Shown one piece after another: positions 8,430 to 15,893 of a stretch of DNA of 64,000 nt. Location of the stretch: NCBI GenBank assembly GCA_900549665.1, contig URPH01000003.1, positions 1-64,000 on the forward strand. Direction: 5' to 3'. Numbering within the stretch: position 1 is the first letter of the stretch; every line of letters begins with the position of its first letter. The stretch is from an uncultured Lachnospiraceae bacterium (GTDB lineage: Bacteria > Bacillota > Clostridia > Lachnospirales > Lachnospiraceae). The notes under the pieces were generated by a model. That model ran no database searches. It saw nothing but the letters and a program-made list of their open reading frames with translations, and was not told where the DNA came from. A program made the translations under genes and the position numbers.

Positions 8430-9862
8430 ACACAAATACACAAAAGCAGTTTGTTCTTCAAAATTACATATTGATTTTTTCAGATATTCTGGCAATTTGC
8501 CTTTCTTATGCACTGGCTTTTATTACTCGTGGCATTCTTTCTGATTTTCATAAGAACCCACAATATTACCATCTGGTATTATCTTTTGCCATTTTACTTT
8601 GCACTTTTTCCTATTTATTTTTAAATCTGAATCACAATTTTCTGACCAGAAATCAGTTTGCAGAATTTTTCTTTGTCATAAAGTATGATTTTCTGATTGG
8701 CGCAGGTTTAGGCTTAATTTTGTTTTTAACACAGAATGCACAAGACTTTTCACGCCTTGCGTTTATTTACTTTTTGGTTTACAATTTTGTATTTACTTAT
8801 TTTTTCCATTTTTTGGTAAGAATATTTTTAAAGCACGTTTATATGCGTTCTTCCGGAAGTCTGAAAATGATGATCGTTACAGAATCACATTTTATCGGCA
8901 AGCTGCTTCCATTCATCAGATCCAATGCAGAATGGGCACATGAAATCACGGCTCTGGCACTGGTTGATACCGAAAAAACCGTCCTTGATGATTCCTCCCT
9001 TATATACGAAGGGGTTCCTGTGATTGCATCCAAAACCAATCTTTATGATATTCTTTCACAATCAGTGATAGATGAGGTTTTAATTTATCTGCCCTCTTAC
9101 AACAACACAGAGCTCGGAAAAATGATCCGCAAATTCGAAATGGCTGGAATTGTTGTTCATGTGAGCATCGACCCCTATGACCACCTGATCTCACACAAAA
9201 CAATCGATTCCTATGCCGGACTGTCTGTTATGACATACAGCCTTGCCGATTATGATTTTCATCGTATTGCTGTCAAGCGCATTATGGATATTCTCGGATC
9301 CCTTATTGGAATGTTATTTACAATAATCGTAATGCCTTTTATTGCGTTGGCTATAAAGACTGATTCTCCCGGACCTGTCTTTTATAAACAGAAAAGGATT
9401 GGATTAAACGGAAGAGAATTTAATATTTATAAATTTCGTTCCATGTATCATGATGCAGATGAAAAAAAGATAGATTTGCTTAATGAAAATGAAATGAAAG
9501 GACCAATGTTTAAAATAACAAACGATCCAAGGATTACCAGGGTCGGCCGCTTTCTTCGCCGGACAAGTCTGGATGAACTGCCGCAATTTTACAATATTCT
9601 GATCGGACAGATGAGTCTGGTCGGCACACGACCGCCTACACCTGACGAATACATCCAGTACAAGCTTCAGTACCGCCGGCGCCTGAGCATCAAACCGGGG
9701 CTTACCGGACTTTGGCAGGTCAGTGGCAGAAGCGACATCACAGACTTTGAAGATGTGCTGCGACTGGATCTGCATTATATCGACCACTGGTCATTGGGAC
9801 TTGATATTAAGATATTATTAAAGACCTTCGGTGTTGTATTATGCAAAAGAGGAGCGAAATAA
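8426..9862 (+). CDS. Undecaprenyl-phosphate sugar-phosphate transferase (WbaP/CpsE-like)
   Basis: This enzyme starts repeat-unit synthesis by moving a sugar-1-phosphate from a UDP-sugar onto undecaprenyl phosphate at the inner face of the membrane. The 478 residues show four N-terminal transmembrane helices, a CoA-binding-like region (about 140-260), a fifth helix after VKRIMD, and the bacterial sugar transferase core with DSPGPVFYKQKRIG, FNIYKFRSM, RRTSLDELPQF and RPPTPDE, ending in KPGLTGLWQVSGRS. This is the full-length arrangement of polyprenyl glycosylphosphotransferases. Its start overlaps the stop of the 44-residue gene in an ATGA. Galactose, glucose or another hexose is possible. Confidence 0.95.
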   Translation: MNTNTQKQFVLQNYILIFSDILAICLSYALAFITRGILSDFHKNPQYYHLVLSFAILLCTFSYLFLNLNHNFLTRNQFAEFFFVIKYDFLIGAGLGLILFLTQNAQDFSRLAFIYFLVYNFVFTYFFHFLVRIFLKHVYMRSSGSLKMMIVTESHFIGKLLPFIRSNAEWAHEITALALVDTEKTVLDDSSLIYEGVPVIASKTNLYDILSQSVIDEVLIYLPSYNNTELGKMIRKFEMAGIVVHVSIDPYDHLISHKTIDSYAGLSVMTYSLADYDFHRIAVKRIMDILGSLIGMLFTIIVMPFIALAIKTDSPGPVFYKQKRIGLNGREFNIYKFRSMYHDADEKKIDLLNENEMKGPMFKITNDPRITRVGRFLRRTSLDELPQFYNILIGQMSLVGTRPPTPDEYIQYKLQYRRRLSIKPGLTGLWQVSGRSDITDFEDVLRLDLHYIDHWSLGLDIKILLKTFGVVLCKRGAK

Positions 9863-9863
9863 T

Positions 9864-10202
9864 TTATATACCGGCTACCTCTTTCTGCAGCACTACCTTA
9901 ATAAAAGAATTAATTGACATATTTTTTTCCTGTGCTTTCAATGCCAGATCCCGATGCAGATCTGCCCCGATCCGGATATTAAAACTTCCTTTAAATGCTT
10001 TTTCCGGCGCCACTTTTTTCTCAACGCACATTTTCAGATAGTCATCTACCGCTTGATAAAAATCAGCCTTTAACTGTGTCAGACTGTCCCCTTCATATGA
10101 GATCAAGCCTTTAATTCCCATTACCTTTCCATATAAACAGTCGTCTTCTCCTGAATACTCCACAGTACCCAGATACCCTTTATACTCCAAATAATTTTTC
10201 AT
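9864..10202 (-). CDS. hicB: HicB-type antitoxin
   Basis: This 112-residue protein has the HicB layout: a partial RNase H-like domain (about 5-60, with GTVEYSGEDDCLYGKVMGI) and a C-terminal ribbon-helix-helix module (about 75-110, with FNIRIGADLHRDLALKAQEKNMSINSFI cut here by family convention). HicB neutralises HicA and represses its own operon. The start overlaps the hicA stop in an ATGA, so the pair is translationally coupled. The gene ends one base from the convergent sugar-phosphate transferase gene. Confidence 0.85.
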   Translation of the reverse strand: MKNYLEYKGYLGTVEYSGEDDCLYGKVMGIKGLISYEGDSLTQLKADFYQAVDDYLKMCVEKKVAPEKAFKGSFNIRIGADLHRDLALKAQEKNMSINSFIKVVLQKEVAGI

Positions 10203-10456
10203 ATTAAACCTTCTTTCTCCAGCGAGTCCTTGATCTGCTTCATTAAATATTTCTTGATATAATGTTCGGGATGCGGTTTGTGAAATCGAATTTTCGAACC
10301 CAGTTTTTTATTCACAAAACATACGGCTGATCCGGTTGTTTTTCCGATTTTGGCTTCCTCATATCCAAAATAATTTAACATAGCGACCAGATCATCATAT
10401 TCAAAATCGTTACCTTGTTTCAGAAATTTTTCGATTAGTTTCTGTGCTTTACTCAT
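10199..10456 (-). CDS. hicA: HicA-type mRNA interferase toxin
   Basis: This 85-residue basic protein precedes hicB. It resembles the longer HicA variants that end their core with a KIRFHKPHP segment. HicA toxins are small double-stranded-RNA-binding-fold ribonucleases that cut mRNA. The usual GSH motif reads GSAV here, so the histidine of HKPHP would have to serve in catalysis, as it does in related annotated variants; activity is therefore inferred, not shown. The promoter and inverted repeat just upstream suggest autoregulation. Confidence 0.75.
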   Translation of the reverse strand: MSKAQKLIEKFLKQGNDFEYDDLVAMLNYFGYEEAKIGKTTGSAVCFVNKKLGSKIRFHKPHPEHYIKKYLMKQIKDSLEKEGLI

Positions 10457-10481
10457 TAGTATACTCCTTTTTTTTTAATTT

Positions 10482-10499
10482 GCAACTATTTTTAGTTGC
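10482..10499 (-). promoter_or_regulatory. Inverted-repeat operator for hicAB
   Basis: A 7-bp inverted repeat, GCAACTA and TAGTTGC separated by four bases, lies 26-43 bases upstream of the hicA ATG and directly after the predicted -10 box. This is the expected place for binding by the HicB ribbon-helix-helix domain. Read on the plus strand it is followed by a T run, so it could also act as a weak terminator for stray transcription. Confidence 0.5.
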
Positions 10500-10505
10500 T
10501 TTTTT

Positions 10506-10534
10506 ATTTTAAAAAACAATAATAAAATACACAA
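10506..10534 (-). promoter_or_regulatory. hicAB promoter
   Basis: On the minus strand TTGTGT (10529-10534) and TAAAAT (10506-10511) are separated by 17 bases. The predicted start point falls inside the inverted repeat at 10482-10499. Confidence 0.5.
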
Positions 10535-10610
10535 TTAAAATGTATTTCAAAAAATTTTATAATAAAATACTTGGAATTTTTGCACGAACGTGCATGAAAC
10601 AAAAATGATC

Positions 10611-10651
10611 CGGCTGTCTTTTCTGTCTTTCATCGATAGAAAAGACAGCCG
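10611..10651 (-). terminator. Hairpin terminator downstream of the neuB-like gene
   Basis: A perfect 14-bp stem (CGGCTGTCTTTTCT and its complement) closes a 13-base loop, followed on the minus strand by GATCATTTTTG. The T run is short and offset, so termination may be partial. A separate small palindrome, TGCACGAACGTGCA, lies at 10581-10594. Confidence 0.6.
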
Positions 10652-10709
10652 TAATAAATGAACTCATATTTCTGATATATTTATCTTTTATCCGATTGAT
10701 ACCACATCG

Positions 10710-11591
10710 TTATACTGTACGCAGTTTCTTTCTCTGCGCAGCTTCACTCTCTGACATATATTTCACACCTGTACCAAGTGCATCATAGACACTCTGTATA
10801 CGCTTATTGAGCATATCCATCGCATGAACCTCAAGGCTGGCCTTTTGGTCACTGCCCCACATTTCATGTGACAGGGTCACATGGCGCTCGATCACACAGG
10901 CTCCGAGTACTGCTGCCGCAATCGTAGGCTCCATATTGGCCTCATGTCCGCTGTAACCCACCAGGCAGTCAAAACGCTTGCGGAGTGTCTCGATCATACG
11001 AAGATTGAGATCCTTGGTCGGTGCAGGATAAGCGCTGTTGGTATGAAGCAGAATGTAATCTCCATGACCATATTTTTCCAATACTTCAACTGCATGATCG
11101 ATCTCTTCCATCGTTGTCATCCCGGTTGACAGGATAACCGGTTTGCCGGATCTGGCAGCCTCACTGATCATCTCATCTCTTCCGTTGGAGGCACTCGCCA
11201 CTTTAATATAGGGAACATCATATTTTAATAAAAATTCCAGACTGGGCATATCCCACGGTGACGCACTCCAGGTCATTCCTTTATCCTTGCAGTATGCATC
11301 AATGATGTCATATTCCGGTTTTTCAAACTCTACATGGTATTTATACTCCAGATATGTCATTGTGCCCCACGGCGTCTCTCTCATGACATTTTTCTGTGCC
11401 TCGGGTACCGCAAGCTCCGGTGTCCTTTTCTGGAATTTGACATTGTTCCAGCCTGTTGCATTGGCTGCATCGATCAGCTTTTTGGCAATATTGATATCGC
11501 CATTGTGGTTAATGCCGATCTCGGCTATCATATACGGCCGGCTGGTTTCATTGATCAGATAATCGCCGATTTTAATTTCCTTATTTGCCAT
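10710..11591 (-). CDS. NeuB-family nonulosonate synthase-like protein lacking the SAF domain
   Basis: This family condenses phosphoenolpyruvate with a hexosamine-type aldose to give nine-carbon acids. The TIM-barrel domain is complete: AEIGINHNG at 23-31, KFQ at 53-55, NSAYPAP, VGYSGHE and ERHVTL near the C-terminus. At 293 residues it stops at KLRTV, about where the linker to the C-terminal SAF (antifreeze-like) domain starts in the usual 335-350-residue enzymes. That domain normally reaches into the partner active site, so the substrate may differ. No neuA, neuC or sugar dehydratase gene adjoins it. It has its own hairpin terminator. Confidence 0.8.
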   Translation of the reverse strand: MANKEIKIGDYLINETSRPYMIAEIGINHNGDINIAKKLIDAANATGWNNVKFQKRTPELAVPEAQKNVMRETPWGTMTYLEYKYHVEFEKPEYDIIDAYCKDKGMTWSASPWDMPSLEFLLKYDVPYIKVASASNGRDEMISEAARSGKPVILSTGMTTMEEIDHAVEVLEKYGHGDYILLHTNSAYPAPTKDLNLRMIETLRKRFDCLVGYSGHEANMEPTIAAAVLGACVIERHVTLSHEMWGSDQKASLEVHAMDMLNKRIQSVYDALGTGVKYMSESEAAQRKKLRTV

Positions 11592-11753
11592 TGTTGTTTT
11601 CCTTTTTATATATTATTGTTTTATTATAGTATTTTAACAATATAAAAATAACGCTTCAAGTTATTTTCCTTTACTTATTTATTGTACCGCAAGGCATGAT
11701 TCTTAGCAAGTTCCTATCTGTAGATTTATTATCATAGTTTTAATGCAAAAAAA

Positions 11754-11786
11754 GGATTTGGAACAACCGCGCGCTTCCAAATCCTC
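11754..11786 (-). terminator. Rho-independent terminator of the Spo0A-domain gene
   Basis: An 11-bp perfect stem (AGGATTTGGAA and its complement) with an 11-base loop is followed on the minus strand by TTTTTTTGC. It sits about 18 bases after the stop codon, making the Spo0A-domain gene a transcription unit that ends here. Confidence 0.85.
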
Positions 11787-11803
11787 TTGTTTTGACCAAA
11801 TCT

Positions 11804-12199
11804 TTACGATGCCAATATCTGCGTTCTCAAATCCAATCGTATCTTATCTGCAATTCTCGCAATATATTCACTGTTAGTAGGTCTGTTTTTTCCTCCCGCA
11901 CTGGAATAGCCGAACAGTTCTTCCATCGTATCCGTGTTTCCCCTATTCCACGAAACTTCAATGGCGTTTCTGATCGCTCTTTCCACTTTTTGAGAGGTTG
12001 TTTTATATGATCTGGCAATTTCCGGATACAGCAGCTTAGTCACGCTGCTGACAACCTCCATATCCTGTTCAGACAATAAGATTGCCTCTCGTATGTAATG
12101 ATATCCTTTCAAATGAGCCGGGACCCCAAGATCCAACATAATCCGCGTAATATACCTCTCCAAGCCTATTTTTTGCTTTGATTCCTCTACCATTATCAT
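11804..12199 (-). CDS. Stand-alone Spo0A C-terminal DNA-binding domain protein
   Basis: Over almost its whole 131 residues this protein matches the effector domain of the sporulation master regulator Spo0A, including LGVPAHLKGYHYIREAI, the recognition-helix region VERAIRNAIEVSWNRGN and ELFGY...RPTNSEYIARIADKIR. The receiver domain of full Spo0A is absent; only about 12 residues precede the match. The ATG at 12199 has an AAAGGAG site at the right distance; the longer frame upstream lacks one and would overlap the neighbouring gene. It probably binds 0A-box-like sites without phosphorylation control. It lies between a sugar-acid synthase gene and the GDP-mannose genes, so it may regulate surface polysaccharide. 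Confidence 0.88.
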   Translation of the reverse strand: MIMVEESKQKIGLERYITRIMLDLGVPAHLKGYHYIREAILLSEQDMEVVSSVTKLLYPEIARSYKTTSQKVERAIRNAIEVSWNRGNTDTMEELFGYSSAGGKNRPTNSEYIARIADKIRLDLRTQILAS

Positions 12200-12242
12200 A
12201 TCGTTTCTCCTTTTACACAAAATTGTTTCATTTACCTTTTTT

Positions 12243-12272
12243 TGTAACAAAATGTTTAAGTATGTTGTTACA
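12243..12272. promoter_or_regulatory. Inverted repeat upstream of the Spo0A-domain gene
   Basis: TGTAACAA and TTGTTACA form an 8-bp perfect inverted repeat with a 14-base spacer, 44-73 bases upstream of the ATG at 12199. On the minus strand a TATACT -10-like box lies just before it, so a bound protein could block transcription start. It does not match a 0A box. Confidence 0.4.
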
Positions 12273-12330
12273 TGCGCGGTTATAGTATAAATATATCTTT
12301 TTTGTAAAATGAAATCTATAGGGGTAAAAT

Positions 12331-12362
12331 GCAAAAACTGCCCAAAAATGGACAGTTTTTGC
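12331..12362 (-). terminator. Terminator of the GDP-mannose operon
   Basis: A 10-bp stem (GCAAAAACTG and its complement) with two further inner G-C pairs follows the stop codon of the fusion gene. The descending arm is itself T-rich and is followed by ATTTTA. It separates the GDP-mannose unit from the Spo0A-domain gene. Confidence 0.6.
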
Positions 12363-12378
12363 CAATTATGACTTTTTA

Positions 12379-14733
12379 TTAAATTCGGCTTAACACAAAT
12401 TGACATTTCCCGACAATCTCCAGCACTTTTTTCCCGGCGGGTACAAAATAGCTGTCTCCTGCCTTAAAATTGCTTTTCTGTTTATCTGTTTTGATCCTAC
12501 CCATACCGTCCAGAAAAACAATGGCACTAAAAGAAGTATCGTCCAGAGAAATCTCTGCCATCTCCTCTACTGTATACAATGTTACCGAAAAATATTTACA
12601 GACACCAAGCAGTTGTTTTACATATCCGACACCGGCCTCGGGCTCTCCGGCAGGTTTGCAGTCACATGGATATACAGAATAATTGAGGTTGTCCAATGCT
12701 TTATCCAGGTGCAGTTCTCTCTTATTACCGTTTTTATCCACTCTGTCATAGTCATACAAACGATACGTTGCATTGGAGCTCTGCTGGATTTCCAGAATCA
12801 ATAGTCCGTCCAGAATGGCATGGACCGTTCCGGCTTTGACAAATATCACATCCCCCTTTTTTACAGGAACCCTCTGTAGCACATCTGTCAATGTGCCATC
12901 CTCCACATGCTTCCGGCACTCTTCTCTTGTCAGTTCTTCTTTGAAGCCTACATACAGGCCGGCATCCGATGTTGCATCCATAACATACCACATCTCATTT
13001 TTGCCATATTCGCCTTCAACACTCATGGCATACTCATCATCCGGATGTACCTGTACGGAAAGGGATTTCGTCGCATCGATCAGCTTGATCAAAAGGGGAA
13101 AACGCTCAAACGGTTTGCATTTCCAGCCCCATGCTTCCTTTCCGATCTTTTCAAGATACTGTGGAAACATCATACCCTTTGCATTGCCCTCGACAACTCT
13201 GGATGGTCCGGCACTATGTGCGGAAACCTCCCAGCTTTCGGCTATGATATGCTCTTTATTATCTTTATTTTTCTTCCCATATTTTTCATAAAGGCGGGTG
13301 CCGCCCCATAAATAATCCTTGTAGGAGGGACCAAGCTTTACAAAATCATCTACCGCACGCACCATATCTCCGGTCTTCTGTCCGGCACTGTCGCCCACGG
13401 ATACCTCTATATATACAAGATCCTTCGCAAAGACATTGGCTATCCTGTGGAAACTTCCTACCGGAATAAACACATTGTCTTCGCAGCCAAACTCTCTGGT
13501 AACACCATCAATTGTGATTGTGGCATTTCCACTTACGATAGAACAGTGTTCGCATCTTTTTTCATGCTTATGAAGCGCAATTTCTCTTCCCGGAAATAAA
13601 GTAACCTTGCGCACCATATAACCATCCGTATGATTCAAAGTCTCCTTGATACCCCAGGTCGTGTAAAAGACATCACCCTCGTCAAAGATTTCCTTCTGCT
13701 CCTCATAATGCTCCCGCATCAGCTCCCTGATTTCCGCACTTTCACCTTTTTTAGAAATATAAGTAGCATCACTGGTGTTGACGATCATCAGATCCTCACA
13801 GCCATTGACCACCACAAGCTTATTATCTGTCTGATTCAGCACAGACACATTGTGACTGTTTTCCACAATATTTGGTCCCTGCAGGGAAGGCGCATGGAAT
13901 TGAGCAAGCGTTTCGGTATTTAACAGTCTCGACCATCTGAACATTGCCTTTATGGCAGCAATGTTTTTACCGGCCCAGTTAGCAAAAACTACCTCTCCTA
14001 CACTTAAGGAAGGAATGGTGGAAAGCCATGATGCTGTGATCAGCAACGCTCCCGAATCCAGCCGCACCCTGTCTGTTCCAAGCTGGCATTTACGATATAG
14101 ATCCGGCGCGTTTTCCCTGATCGCTTCCAGATACACTCCGGCCTTCATCATAAAAATTCCGCTGTCGAGCAGAATTTCACTTTCCGGCCGATCCCCGCCA
14201 TTTTCTTTCTGATAATCGGCTCTGCAGGTACAGGATGAAATAAAATCAACAACCTGTCCGTTTTTGCATACAAAGGCACTATGTCCTTTCATATTGTCGC
14301 CGTCACCGATATTATCCATATCACACCCGATGACAACCACATTATGATCATTTAAAGTATCCTTGGCCGCCAGAATGGTCTTATTATAATCGCCCTCATC
14401 AATCAGATGATCCGTGGAAACGACCAGCACATCCTCATCCTTGTCGATGCACATCGCCGCCACTGCCACCGCCGGCGCGGTCTGTCTGCCCATCTCCTCC
14501 AGAAACAGTTGATAAGACAATCCCTGAAATGCCTGCACCTGACCTTCCACAATATAGCGGTATTTTTCATTGGTTATGATATAAAAATCATCACAAAAAG
14601 GAAGGTTTCTTGCTATTGCTTCCTGAAACAAGGACCTTCCTTTCCGGATGTTAATAAACTGTTTGGGATAATTCTTGCGGGACAGCGGCCATAATGCATC
14701 ACCGCTGCCTCCTGCCAAAATAACACATTTCAT
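12379..14733 (-). CDS. Three-domain protein: degenerate GDP-mannose pyrophosphorylase, cupin PMI, type I phosphomannose isomerase
   Basis: This 784-residue protein joins three modules. Residues 1-260 resemble mannose-1-phosphate guanylyltransferase, but the signature reads AGGSGDALWPLSR instead of GTR-x-WPLSR, the EKP motif is missing (DFISSC at 163-168) and the W-x-D-I-G-S-W region is absent. Residues 340-450 form a type II PMI-like cupin (HKHEKRCEH, FIPVGSFHR). Residues 465-784 form a type I phosphomannose isomerase with likely zinc ligands Q561, H563, E580 and H638 (SVQVHPDDE, KNEMWYV, KAGTVHAI). It should interconvert fructose-6-P and mannose-6-P, with nucleotidyl transfer left to the intact neighbour. 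Confidence 0.88.
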   Translation of the reverse strand: MKCVILAGGSGDALWPLSRKNYPKQFINIRKGRSLFQEAIARNLPFCDDFYIITNEKYRYIVEGQVQAFQGLSYQLFLEEMGRQTAPAVAVAAMCIDKDEDVLVVSTDHLIDEGDYNKTILAAKDTLNDHNVVVIGCDMDNIGDGDNMKGHSAFVCKNGQVVDFISSCTCRADYQKENGGDRPESEILLDSGIFMMKAGVYLEAIRENAPDLYRKCQLGTDRVRLDSGALLITASWLSTIPSLSVGEVVFANWAGKNIAAIKAMFRWSRLLNTETLAQFHAPSLQGPNIVENSHNVSVLNQTDNKLVVVNGCEDLMIVNTSDATYISKKGESAEIRELMREHYEEQKEIFDEGDVFYTTWGIKETLNHTDGYMVRKVTLFPGREIALHKHEKRCEHCSIVSGNATITIDGVTREFGCEDNVFIPVGSFHRIANVFAKDLVYIEVSVGDSAGQKTGDMVRAVDDFVKLGPSYKDYLWGGTRLYEKYGKKNKDNKEHIIAESWEVSAHSAGPSRVVEGNAKGMMFPQYLEKIGKEAWGWKCKPFERFPLLIKLIDATKSLSVQVHPDDEYAMSVEGEYGKNEMWYVMDATSDAGLYVGFKEELTREECRKHVEDGTLTDVLQRVPVKKGDVIFVKAGTVHAILDGLLILEIQQSSNATYRLYDYDRVDKNGNKRELHLDKALDNLNYSVYPCDCKPAGEPEAGVGYVKQLLGVCKYFSVTLYTVEEMAEISLDDTSFSAIVFLDGMGRIKTDKQKSNFKAGDSYFVPAGKKVLEIVGKCQFVLSRI

Positions 14734-14759
14734 ATAATTAATTACCTATTCCGTGCATT

Positions 14760-15851
14760 CTATAAATACTGGTCTTTTCCCTGCTCCTTTAATGTCTCAA
14801 CAACTGTCTTGACATCCTGTGCACGATCCTTGGGACAGATCAACAGAGCATCCTGTGTCTGTACGACGATCAGGTCGGAAATACCGATTGTGGCAATCAT
14901 CTTGTCATTGCCATATATAATGCAGTCCTTTGTATCTAAAAGTAATTGTTGCCCATATGCCACATTTCCATTCTCATCCGCATCCTTCATAATGCTCAGC
15001 ATGTCCAGGCTTCCGATATCGTTCCAGCCAAATTCTCCGGAAATGACCAGCACATGGTCTGCTCTTTCCATAATACCGTAATCAATGGAGATCTTGGGTA
15101 TGGTCGGATATACTTCTTCGATCACTTTTTTCTCATCCGGTGTGTTCATGGCATCCCCGATCTTGGCAAGGCACGCGTAGACATCCGGCAGCAATCTTTC
15201 CATATAGGATAAAATGGTGGAAGCCTTCCAGATAAACATACCGCTGTTCCATGAGTATCCACCTTCGGCAAGATATGCTTTTGCGGTTTCCAGATCCGGT
15301 TTTTCGACAAATTCCTCTACTGCAAAATAAGTTTTGCCGTGCAGATCGTGTATAGGTGTCTTGCTGCCGGCTTTGGCTTTGATATATCCGTAGCCGGTTG
15401 CGGGAAATGACGGGTTGATGCCTATGGTAACCAGTGCATCGGTATCTTCGGCAGCCTTGATCGCAGCATCGATGATAGCCTTGAATTCTGCTTCGTTTTT
15501 GATAAAATGATCCGACGGCACAATGACCATAATACCATCACCGTGTTTTTTAACGATTTCCATCGCCGCATATCCGATACAGGCAGCAGTATTGCGTGCT
15601 GCAGGCTCAGCAAGGATCTGCTCTGCAGGCATTTTGCCTGCTGTCTCTGTCTTCATAAGCTCTGCCTGTGTGACATTGGTAACAATAAACAGATTGTCTC
15701 TGTCGATACTGTTGGCTAGCCGGTCCAGGGTCTCATTGACCATCAAATCTTTTCCACTTAAATTTAACAGCTGCTTCGGTCTTTCTTTTCTGCTAAGAGG
15801 CCAGAAGCGGGTACCGCCTCCACCGGCCATTACGATTCCAAATTTATTCAT
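14760..15851 (-). CDS. manC: Mannose-1-phosphate guanylyltransferase
   Basis: This 363-residue cytosolic enzyme makes GDP-mannose from mannose-1-phosphate and GTP. It carries the complete family signatures: MAGGGGTRFWPLSR at 8-21 with RPKQ, PSDHFI, FVEKP and FGWNDIGS. It lacks the C-terminal cupin of long ManC/AlgA enzymes, a function supplied next door. GGAGG lies seven bases before the ATG. It sits between the PMI fusion gene and the GDP-fucose synthase gene in one operon. Confidence 0.93.
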   Translation of the reverse strand: MNKFGIVMAGGGGTRFWPLSRKERPKQLLNLSGKDLMVNETLDRLANSIDRDNLFIVTNVTQAELMKTETAGKMPAEQILAEPAARNTAACIGYAAMEIVKKHGDGIMVIVPSDHFIKNEAEFKAIIDAAIKAAEDTDALVTIGINPSFPATGYGYIKAKAGSKTPIHDLHGKTYFAVEEFVEKPDLETAKAYLAEGGYSWNSGMFIWKASTILSYMERLLPDVYACLAKIGDAMNTPDEKKVIEEVYPTIPKISIDYGIMERADHVLVISGEFGWNDIGSLDMLSIMKDADENGNVAYGQQLLLDTKDCIIYGNDKMIATIGISDLIVVQTQDALLICPKDRAQDVKTVVETLKEQGKDQYL

Positions 15852-15893
15852 CGGTTTTCCTCCATCACGGTATCTTTTGTTTTATCTGTTATC

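Noticed and set aside
10581..10594. TGCACGAACGTGCA palindrome as an operator
   Set aside because: It is short, has no neighbouring promoter that it clearly overlaps, and could be chance in the 253-base gap.
12200..12406. N-terminal extension of the Spo0A-domain protein to 12406
   Set aside because: The extra 69 residues have no family match, no ribosome site, overlap the neighbouring gene, and would read through the inverted repeat and terminator region.
15301..15312. 0A-box-like TTTGTCGAAAA (minus strand) near the Spo0A-domain gene
   Set aside because: It lies inside manC and encodes the conserved FVEKP motif, so the coding need explains it. No such box was seen in the nearby intergenic regions.
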